Made by a program: the position numbers and the translations under genes
Assembly: GCA_927797885.1 (NCBI GenBank)
Contig: OV696605.1
Coordinates: 2,455,157 to 2,519,156 of the forward strand
From: Gloeomargaritales cyanobacterium VI4D9
GTDB taxonomy: Bacteria > Cyanobacteriota > Cyanobacteriia > Gloeomargaritales > Gloeomargaritaceae
Direction: 5' to 3'
Length of the DNA: 64,000 nucleotides
Shown: positions 26,237-32,991 of the stretch, piece by piece
How positions within the stretch are numbered: position 1 is the stretch's first letter
Layout of the letters: each line of letters starts with the position of its first letter
Notes under the pieces: generated by a model
Databases searched by the model: none
What the model saw: the letters and a program-made list of their open reading frames with translations, nothing else
Told to the model about the DNA's origin: nothing

Positions 26237-26461
26237 TTAGGGTGGTTTTTCTACCCACTCAAACAGTTCTAAATCCGTTGAGGCGCAGGAGTGACAGCCC
26301 CCACACTTCGGCTGGTGTACGGGGCGCACCCGCCCTTTGCGAATTAATACATCCAGGATCGGACGGAGGGCATCGGCGTCCATTTGCCAGTGTTGACACA
26401 ACTTGGTCAACGAAACCTGCCGGTGTGTTTGTAAATAACCTTGCAAGTCTTGCAAAAGCAT
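26237..26461 (-). CDS. feoC: FeoC-like winged-helix protein
   Basis: A 74-residue protein with a winged-helix body (VSLTKLCQHWQMDADALRPILDVLIRKGRVR) followed by three cysteines in CGGCHSC spacing (C53, C56, C59). This fits FeoC, the small Feo partner thought to bind an Fe-S cluster and act on FeoB stability or expression. It starts three bases after the feoB stop, completing a feoA-feoB-feoC unit. Confidence 0.87.
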   Translation of the reverse strand: MLLQDLQGYLQTHRQVSLTKLCQHWQMDADALRPILDVLIRKGRVRPVHQPKCGGCHSCASTDLELFEWVEKPP

Positions 26462-26464
26462 CCG

Positions 26465-28756
26465 TTACCTCCCGGAGGGTACCCGCCGCAAACGGGGGCG
26501 ACTGACGGCACGCAATCCCCACAAAACCCCCAACTGCACCAGGATGAGTCCCAAGAGCCACAACAGGGAACTTTCCGGGTGTTCATTCAAGGTCGCTAAC
26601 TGGTAATAGAAGGTGGCGACCCAATAAGCCAGCCCGGTTGTCCAGCAGGCGACAAACACCGTCCAGCCCAGATTGGTTTCCCGATACACCGCCGCCGTCG
26701 CCGATACACAGGGGAAATACAGCAGGACAAACAGCAGAAACGCAATTGCCGCCGTGGTACTGCCAAAACGGAGAGCCATTTGACCAAAAGTGGTCGTCTG
26801 CACCCCCAATTCCTCCGCCACTGCCTCCTCATCCCCACTCCTGCTGACTACCCCCATCCCCAGCGGGTCAAGTAACTGCTCCCCTAGGGCGGCAAAATTT
26901 TGGGGAATGCTGGCAACTGCTTCCTGGAGACCGCCCCACAGGTCAAATGCCGCCGGTGGTTCCCCACTATCTGCCGCTTCCGCCTGTGCCAACTGCCCAT
27001 AGAGGGAATTCATCGTCCCCACCATCACCTCCTTGGCAAACGTCCCGGTAAATATCCCCACCGTTGCGGGCCAATTCTCCGGTCGCACGCCCATCGGGGC
27101 AAATACCGGCGTAATCTGCCGCCCAACCGCACTGAGCAGGGAATCGGTACTGTCCTGTTTCCCAAAGGAACCATCCGTTCCCACCGAATTTAACAAGCCC
27201 AAAATCACCACCATCACGATAATCATCCGCCCCGCTTTGGTAATAAACGCTTGCAACCGTCCCCAGGCGTGGATGGCTACCCCCTTGAGCGTGGGCAAAT
27301 GGTACGGCGGCAATTCCATAATGAAGGGAGCCGCTATCCCCTGTAGCAGGGTGCTTTTCATCACCAAACCCGTAAACACCGCCGCCCCAATGCCAATCAG
27401 GTAGAGCAGAAACACCACATTTTGGGCGTTTCTAGGGAAAAATGCCGCCCCAAACAGGGCATACACGGATAGCCGCGCCCCGCAGGACATAAACGGGTTC
27501 ATTAAAACCGTCATCAACCGATCCCGCCGGTTTTCCAGGGTACGGGTCGCCATAATGGCGGGGATATTGCACCCAAACCCCACCAGCATCGGCACAAAGG
27601 ACTTCCCCGGCAAGCCAATCCACCGCATCAGCCGATCCATCACAAACGCCGCCCGTGCCAAATACCCGGAATCCTCCAACACCGATAAAAAGACAAACAA
27701 TAAGCCAATTTGGGGAATGAAGGTCGCCGTCGTCTGAATGCCACCCCCCACCCCGTCCGCCAACAGCCCAATCAACCAGCCGGGCGCGTGGAGTTGGGTC
27801 AACAGATGCGCCGTGCCGTGCACTGTGATTGTGCCCACCCCAATATCAAAAAAGTCAATAAACGCCCCCCCCACATTCATCGCCACGAAGAACATGACGT
27901 ACATCACCCCGAGAAAAATGGGAATCCCCAGCCACCGGTGCAACACCCAGCGGTCAATCCGATCCGAAAGCGTTTGGCTAACCTGACCGGGCAGGGTAAC
28001 CGTCGCCCCCATCACCTCCCGAATCCAGGTGTAACGGACATCGGCAACCAAAAGATCAATGTCTTCCCCCAAGGTTTGAAAAATCTCCTGCCGATGGGTT
28101 TCTAACGCCGGTGCAACGTTTGCCCCATCCACTGCTTGCAACCCGTACAGCACCGCCCAAGGGGAACCCAACCCTGCCTCATGGGAACGTTCGGTAAACG
28201 CCTGCTCGATCACCGGGGGATAGACGGGACGCACCCCCGTCCCCTGCGGCTGGGTCAATGCCTGCCGGATCACCTCCTTAAGTTCTGCCACCCCCCGCCC
28301 CCGATGGGCACACAACGGCACCACCGGACAGCCCAACCGCCGTTGCAACTCGGCGAGGTCAATCCGCATCCCCCGCCCCGCCGCCTGGTCCATCATGTTC
28401 AGGGCAAGCACCAGCGGCACCCCCATCTCCAAAAGCTGGGTCGTCAGGTAGAGATTCCGCTCCAGATTGCTGGCATCCAGGATATTCACCACCAGGTTGG
28501 CTTCACCGCTGAGCAGATAATCTCGCGCCACCTGTTCATCCAGCCCCGTGCCCCCCACCGCCACATCCAGGGAATAAATCCCCGGCAAATCCACCACCGT
28601 CACCGTTTGCCCTTGCTCCCGGTAGGTGCCCTCCTTGCGTTCCACCGTCACCCCCGCCCAGTTGCCCACCCGTTGGCGTGCCCCCGTCAAGGCATTGAAT
28701 AGGGTCGTTTTCCCACAGTTGGGATTTCCCACTAAGGCAATCGTCCGCTTGCTCAT
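26465..28756 (-). CDS. feoB: Ferrous iron transporter FeoB
   Basis: A 763-residue Fe(II) importer of the inner membrane. The N-terminal G domain has GNPNCGKT (G1, near residue 9), DLPGIYSL (G3) and ALNMMDQ (G4). A helical spacer and two gate domains follow (about ten helices), with the Cys-containing pore segments GFGCNIPAIMATR and FPCVSATAAV. The ATG overlaps the feoA stop by four bases. Co-location with a double FeoA protein and FeoC marks a complete uptake system. Confidence 0.97.
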   Translation of the reverse strand: MSKRTIALVGNPNCGKTTLFNALTGARQRVGNWAGVTVERKEGTYREQGQTVTVVDLPGIYSLDVAVGGTGLDEQVARDYLLSGEANLVVNILDASNLERNLYLTTQLLEMGVPLVLALNMMDQAAGRGMRIDLAELQRRLGCPVVPLCAHRGRGVAELKEVIRQALTQPQGTGVRPVYPPVIEQAFTERSHEAGLGSPWAVLYGLQAVDGANVAPALETHRQEIFQTLGEDIDLLVADVRYTWIREVMGATVTLPGQVSQTLSDRIDRWVLHRWLGIPIFLGVMYVMFFVAMNVGGAFIDFFDIGVGTITVHGTAHLLTQLHAPGWLIGLLADGVGGGIQTTATFIPQIGLLFVFLSVLEDSGYLARAAFVMDRLMRWIGLPGKSFVPMLVGFGCNIPAIMATRTLENRRDRLMTVLMNPFMSCGARLSVYALFGAAFFPRNAQNVVFLLYLIGIGAAVFTGLVMKSTLLQGIAAPFIMELPPYHLPTLKGVAIHAWGRLQAFITKAGRMIIVMVVILGLLNSVGTDGSFGKQDSTDSLLSAVGRQITPVFAPMGVRPENWPATVGIFTGTFAKEVMVGTMNSLYGQLAQAEAADSGEPPAAFDLWGGLQEAVASIPQNFAALGEQLLDPLGMGVVSRSGDEEAVAEELGVQTTTFGQMALRFGSTTAAIAFLLFVLLYFPCVSATAAVYRETNLGWTVFVACWTTGLAYWVATFYYQLATLNEHPESSLLWLLGLILVQLGVLWGLRAVSRPRLRRVPSGR

Positions 28757-29367
28757 CGCCCATCCCTCCCTAGGTTTCCTTCACCATTCACTGGCACCAC
28801 CTGCAACGCCGCCGCTTCCCCCTTGCGCAGACTGAGGGCAAACCCCCGCACCTCAATTTCCGTCGGGTCCCCCAAGGGGGCATGGCGTTTGACCTGTAGG
28901 ATTGTCCCCGGCGTTAAGCCCATCCCCAGCAATTTCCGCTTGTAATCCCCCGCCCCCGGTGCATAGCCCACCACCCGCACCCGACTGCCAATCGCCGCCT
29001 CCCCCAAGGTCATCTTTGTCATTGCCGCCTCCCAGCGCTCGACACCAATCCACTCCGCCATCCCCGCCCCCAACCCCCACCGCTGACCGTGACATTCCAC
29101 CACCACCGACCCGGAATCCAGATGGCTTAACACCGTCAGCACCGCCCCCTGGGTAATGCCCATGCCCACCAGCCGGGGATTTGCCTCGCCGCAATCCACC
29201 CGCACCACCCGCACCCGCTCCCCGGGCTGGACTTGGGATAGGGGCATCGTTTGAGAACTATCCGCAGTGATAACTCCCGATCCCTCGCCGCTCACGGTGG
29301 CATCATTCACATAGGTAAACCCCTGATTTTGCCTGGGATTCTGCCCCTGTCCCCAGCGATGGCGCAT
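28753..29367 (-). CDS. feoA: Tandem double-domain FeoA protein
   Basis: A 204-residue protein with two SH3-like FeoA domains in series: residues about 41-115 (MPLSQVQPGERVRVVRV...LVGMGITQGAVL) and about 118-195 (MTLGEAAIGSRVRVVGY...LLGMGLTPGTIL). Single FeoA proteins are about 75-90 residues, so this is a fusion or internal duplication, preceded by a 40-residue extra N-terminal segment. An AAGGAG site six bases before the ATG supports the long start. FeoA binds FeoB and supports Fe(II) uptake in the cytoplasm. Confidence 0.88.
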   Translation of the reverse strand: MRHRWGQGQNPRQNQGFTYVNDATVSGEGSGVITADSSQTMPLSQVQPGERVRVVRVDCGEANPRLVGMGITQGAVLTVLSHLDSGSVVVECHGQRWGLGAGMAEWIGVERWEAAMTKMTLGEAAIGSRVRVVGYAPGAGDYKRKLLGMGLTPGTILQVKRHAPLGDPTEIEVRGFALSLRKGEAAALQVVPVNGEGNLGRDGR

Positions 29368-29419
29368 CGGAAACTCCTTGATTACTAATAGCGTTTGTAA
29401 TAACTTTAGACCCTAGCAT

Positions 29420-29439
29420 AATAGATATTATTCTCAATT
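29420..29439 (-). promoter_or_regulatory. Candidate Fur box upstream of feoABC
   Basis: On the minus strand the segment reads TTGAGAATAATATCTATTAT, an A+T-rich imperfect inverted repeat resembling Fur operators, 53 bases upstream of the feoA start. Placement before an iron-uptake operon supports the idea; the match is partial, so the call is tentative. Confidence 0.4.
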
Positions 29440-29484
29440 AAAGCACAAAGGCAACCCGGCGGCGCCCCTGCCTTAAACAAGTTT

Positions 29485-29520
29485 TAATCCAAGTACGGGG
29501 ACGGTGCCCCTGCACCTCTT
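29485..29520. repeat. Isolated MITE core remnant
   Basis: ACGGGGACGGTGCCCCTGCA matches the core shared by MITE-A and MITE-B, with no recognisable ends on either side. Between here and 29731 I see no gene or further motif. Confidence 0.45.
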
Positions 29521-29731
29521 TCATAAGGATGGGTGTAGCCATCCTCGGCTAGGATGGCTCTATAACTTGAAATGTGAGAAAAATTATCTACTTGCAAAAT
29601 CCAGAAGCGGCAGGAAATATCCCATTTTACCTCCAAGCAACCCTGTTATTCACCGATAGCAATCCTAACTAGGTTCAGAACAACTATCATGGGGGATAGC
29701 CTTCTCGGCCTGATATTTAGCCCCAATTTCT

Positions 29732-29975
29732 ATATGGCAATCTTGGATGATCTATGTGAATACAGTCTTTGGAGTGGTTATGGGATACAGTTGAACCCCA
29801 CTTGCCCTAGGTCAATCATGGTAAGCCTTTGGAATAATCGAGGCTTTTTGCATCCTTTAATTGATAAATAGACTGTAACTAGGATCACTAAGAACCAAGT
29901 CGGGGTAACGCCCTGGCATCCTTGGTTTTTTAAGGATCAAATTTTTACTTACAATTCAAATGTGATTACTGTAGT
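29732..29975. repeat. MITE-B with a MITE-C inserted in it
   Basis: The left arm TATGGCAATCTTGGATGATC (29732-29760) and the right portion with AGAACCAAGTCGGGGTAACG and the TTTTTACTTACAATTCAAAT arm (29878-29975) belong to one MITE-B, as seen uninterrupted at 11588. The MITE-C at 29761-29877 splits it. Confidence 0.65.
29761..29877 (+). repeat. MITE-C copy 3, full length and nested
   Basis: 117 bases from TACAGTCTTTGGAGTGG to ATTGATAAATAGACTGTA. TA occurs at both edges, as expected for TA target duplication. The AAGCCTTTGGAATAATCGAG segment followed by GGCTTTTT forms a stem with a T run, like an intrinsic terminator. Confidence 0.85.
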
Positions 29976-30182
29976 GTTTGATTTGATTTTGGATCGAGGG
30001 GGGCTGTGATCCGAGATGAGCCGGGATGAGCCGGGGTAAGACGGGATCGAGGCTTGAGCCGCCTCGACACCTGTGATCCCATTGTGGAACCGTGTTACAA
30101 ATTGGATCGCGCTTTTGGATCTAAGTGAAACACCCCTCAAAAATTTTTGCAAGTCCCTGGTTAAGTAAAACTTATTGGTTGG

Positions 30183-30701
30183 CTAGTTGAGGGCTGGGTG
30201 GAAAGCCTCGGAATTGAAGGTGGTTTCGGAACTCTTGAATTTGCCTAGATCAAAACTGTTGACGCAGTAGGGGAAATACGTGCCGTCCGGTAACGGCTTC
30301 TCAACTGCAATTTGCCCCGCACCTTTGGTCAATGTCCAGTAGTTCTCAATTAACCTGCGGCACTGCCTCTCGCTTAATCTGGGGTCTGGAACCCGCAGTG
30401 TGACAAGTTTGCGGTTTAAGGTTAGATCCTCGACTCGGTAGGTGACCCCCTGCGGTAAGGGGTCAATAAGGTCCCGCAAAAATATTGCCCAAATGAAACC
30501 GCTCACTACCCACAAAACCCCAGCAATGCCAATCGGAAGAAATATAACCATCGCTAGTGATGGTCGCTTAGCTTTGACCGCACCAACGGGCTGGGGCCTC
30601 GGCCAGCGGCAGGATAGGACGGGACAATATTCCTCTCCCTTGGGGCTGACTCGCAACCCCGTCCCGCACCTCGGACAACCCCGCCGCTCACCCCGTCCCA
30701 T
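30183..30701 (-). CDS. Zinc-ribbon single-pass membrane protein
   Basis: A 172-residue protein I do not recognise. Residues 9-12 (CPRC) and 26-31 (CPVLSC) form a likely zinc ribbon, followed by a basic linker and one membrane helix (about 48-75). An extracytoplasmic domain of about 95 residues follows, with a possible Cys pair (C114 in RQCRRLI and C147 in FPYCVNSF). An AAGGAA site precedes the ATG. It lies downstream of, and on the same strand as, the HTH gene interrupted by IS5, so the two may have formed a unit. Codon use looks less G+C-rich than the core genes. Confidence 0.65.
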   Translation of the reverse strand: MGRGERRGCPRCGTGLRVSPKGEEYCPVLSCRWPRPQPVGAVKAKRPSLAMVIFLPIGIAGVLWVVSGFIWAIFLRDLIDPLPQGVTYRVEDLTLNRKLVTLRVPDPRLSERQCRRLIENYWTLTKGAGQIAVEKPLPDGTYFPYCVNSFDLGKFKSSETTFNSEAFHPALN

Positions 30702-31175
30702 ACAAATTCCTTATACCCCGGAAATTTTCACAATCTGTAACAATTGGGTGGTTTTTACGCTGAACTGTTTGATCTGTTTGCTCAAACTGTTTGATCAGAT
30801 GGCGTGGGGATGTATGGCGCAGGAGATTCGCTTGCAACGTAACGTCCAGCCGCTTCGATTATCCGGCCAACTGAACTGCGGGGCAATTGGTATATCTGTG
30901 CAATAAGCCTGTCAATTTGGTTTTCCTCTGGCCGGATTCCGGTCTTGAGATAGAAAACGATGTCCTCCAGGTTCCAGCCAAACTTGGACGCAACCAATCG
31001 TAACTTTAGAGTTGACGGGATGCTACCCTCATTCCACGCCTGAATCGTATTCCCTCGAACTCCAAAGAAAGCCCCAAATTTATCCTGACTAGGTCGGTCG
31101 TATTTTTCCCAAAGCTCATTAATAAGAATCTTGAACCTATCTCGTTCGGCCTCAGACCATTGGGTATCTGCTTTT

Positions 31176-32418
31176 GGGCACCTCTATTAATTGATTTTGG
31201 GAGGGATTTGTGAGATAATTAGTATTAACGACGTGGAGAGGGAAAATGGGTCAAAAAGGATTTTGGGATGAGCAAGAGCGGCGGGAAAAACTCAATCAGA
31301 AAAAGCCCATGCTGAAGTGGCTCAATGAAAATATTAACTGGGAAGATTTCCGACCCATATTAGAAACCATATATGACAAGGAAAGAAAGAGTAATGCGGG
31401 TCGAAAACCCACCGACGTCATTGTGATGTTTAAATTGTTGATTCTCCAACAAATGTATGCCCTTAGTGACGATGAACTCGAGTTTCAAGTGAATGACCGT
31501 ATCTCGTTCATGGAATTCCTAGGATTGGGTATCGAAGACGCTATCCCTGATGCCAAAACGGTCTGGCTATTTCGGGATAATCTCGCCAAGCACGATCTAG
31601 TCAAAGAAGTATTTGCTCACTTTGATAATTACCTGAGAGAAAAAGGATATATTGTCGAAGTTGGTCAGATTGTGGATGCCACTCTCATTCCCGTGCCAGT
31701 CCAACGAAATACTCGGCAAGAAAATCAAGAAGTAAAGGAAGGGAAAATTCCTAAGCAATGGGAGGAAAAACCCCAGGTTTTACGGCAAAAGGATAGAGAT
31801 GCCCGTTGGGTAAAGAAAAATGGTGTCAGCTATTTTGGCTATAAAAATCATATCAGTGTGGATGTAAAATATGGTTTTGTGCGTCATTATGTGGTCACGG
31901 ATGCCTCCGTGCATGACTCACAAGTATTCAGTCAACTGGTGGATATTGATGGGTCGGAAATCTGGGGAGATAGTGCCTATCACAGCACGGATTTAGAATG
32001 GACGTTAGCCAGGATTGGATTTACCAGTCACATCCATGAAAAAGGCTACCGAAATCAGCCCCTAACCGCAGAGCAAAATGAAAAGAATCGCATCAAATCT
32101 AAAGTGAGAGCCAAGGTGGAACACGTATTTGGTCAGTGGGTGATGTGTCTTGGGGGTAAATTCATGCGTCTGATTGGTAAAACCAGAGTAGAAGCGGCAA
32201 TTGGTTTGAAAAATCTGGCTTATAATTTCCGCCGTTATGCGTTTTGGGAGCGGCAGTCCCTGGCCGATAATCTGTGAGTTTTGACCCCCTACTAAGTCTC
32301 TTTTCAATCATATCTACAGCAATCTATAAAACCCAGTCATCTTAGTACAAAAAAGTACTGAGCAATGCTATGCTGTTTTTGTGTTTCGTTCTCATATTTT
32401 GAATAAATAGAGGTGCCC
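31176..32418 (+). mobile_element. IS5-family insertion sequence, apparently intact
   Basis: 1243 bases with inverted repeats GGGCACCTCTATTAATTGA (left) and GGGCACCTCTATTTATTCA (right, complemented). It is flanked by TTTT at 31172-31175 and 32419-32422, a 4-base target duplication. It holds one intact transposase gene. Its ends match the MITE-A ends, which suggests its enzyme could move those repeats. Confidence 0.9.
31246..32277 (+). CDS. IS5-family DDE transposase
   Basis: A 343-residue transposase starting MGQKGFWDEQERREKL. The N-terminal DNA-binding region (RPILETIYDKERKSNAGRKP) is followed by the DDE core. First Asp in QIVDATLIPV, second Asp in IWGDSAYHST, and Glu in RAKVEHVFGQW with the family Y/R-x-K spacing. 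No stop or frameshift is visible and length is normal for the IS5 group, so it is a good candidate for an active enzyme. It cuts at the GGGCAC ends and pastes with a 4-base duplication. Confidence 0.92.
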   Translation: MGQKGFWDEQERREKLNQKKPMLKWLNENINWEDFRPILETIYDKERKSNAGRKPTDVIVMFKLLILQQMYALSDDELEFQVNDRISFMEFLGLGIEDAIPDAKTVWLFRDNLAKHDLVKEVFAHFDNYLREKGYIVEVGQIVDATLIPVPVQRNTRQENQEVKEGKIPKQWEEKPQVLRQKDRDARWVKKNGVSYFGYKNHISVDVKYGFVRHYVVTDASVHDSQVFSQLVDIDGSEIWGDSAYHSTDLEWTLARIGFTSHIHEKGYRNQPLTAEQNEKNRIKSKVRAKVEHVFGQWVMCLGGKFMRLIGKTRVEAAIGLKNLAYNFRRYAFWERQSLADNL

Positions 32419-32557
32419 TTTTGTGTCTGTGTACCTGGTCATTGGTTTGTCCCTGGTCAACCTTATATCTACCGATCTTAATGCATATACCAGCACAGTG
32501 TCTATCTATAACTTTGTCTGTCGGTATTGACAGGTATTTTGGCTATATTAGGGGGAA

Positions 32558-32628
32558 GCCGGTGATGAGATTTGAACTCACGGCCGCTCGATTACGAATC
32601 GAGTGCTCTACCACTGAGCTACACCGGC
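32558..32628 (-). tRNA. tRNA-Thr(CGU)
   Basis: On the minus strand the acceptor arms GCCGGTG and CACCGGC pair over seven bases. The anticodon stem CTCGA/TCGAG encloses loop TTCGTAA with anticodon CGT, and the T arm is GTGAG-TTCAAAT-CTCAT. No CCA is encoded. A second threonine tRNA (TGT) is at 55157. Confidence 0.95.
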
Positions 32629-32671
32629 ACTTAAAATATAAGAATATCAAAAAAATTCACCGGCAAAACCT

Positions 32672-32953
32672 ATGGCAAACCGAGACGAGGAGCAGTTCCT
32701 CCGGTTACAGGCAGAGGCGCAGGCGCCCTATCGGGGTCTCCGGCAGTTTGTCTATCTGGCGTTTGCCCTGTCCGGGTTGGCGGGGGCGTTCATTTTTGCC
32801 ACTGACCTCCTGGCTGGGGATGGCAATCTCCGCACTGGGGTGAACCTGCTGTTGCAACTGGGGCTGGTGGCGGCAATGACCTGGCTCTGGCGGTGGGAAC
32901 AGCGCAATGGTCAACGACAAAGGGAACAAATTCGCCGGGATCGGTTAAGATAG
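32672..32953 (+). CDS. DUF3493 (LPA1-like) membrane protein
   Basis: A 93-residue protein with two hydrophobic helices (about residues 26-46 and 58-74) and a hydrophilic Arg-rich tail. RLQAEAQAPYRGLRQFVY at the start is typical of DUF3493, the family that includes plant LPA1-related proteins linked to photosystem II accumulation. A photosynthetic assembly role is inferred from the family only. The rel/spoT gene starts 38 bases downstream. Confidence 0.85.
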   Translation: MANRDEEQFLRLQAEAQAPYRGLRQFVYLAFALSGLAGAFIFATDLLAGDGNLRTGVNLLLQLGLVAAMTWLWRWEQRNGQRQREQIRRDRLR

Positions 32954-32991
32954 AATTTACATAAATTAATTCATCTGGGTGGATGGCTTGA

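Larger units (their letters stand above)
30782..32442 (-). pseudogene. HTH (XRE-like) gene split by the IS5-family element
   Basis: Removing the IS (31176-32418) and one TTTT copy restores an open frame of 137 codons. It starts ATG at 32442-32440 (MTRYTDT), passes through KADTQWSEAERDRFK just inside the left flank, and ends at 30782. The centre (SQDKFGAFFGVRGNTIQAWN) is a helix-turn-helix of the XRE type, so the product was probably a DNA-binding regulator. The IS lies about seven codons after the start. An AGGGA site precedes the ATG. No frameshift or stop is seen in either part, so the disruption looks recent. Confidence 0.85.

Noticed and set aside
29949-30152. A 67-codon minus-strand frame and short GATGAGCCGGG direct repeats near 30015-30040
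   Set aside because: The frame has no family features and partly consists of MITE arm. The direct repeats are only two units, too few to call an array.
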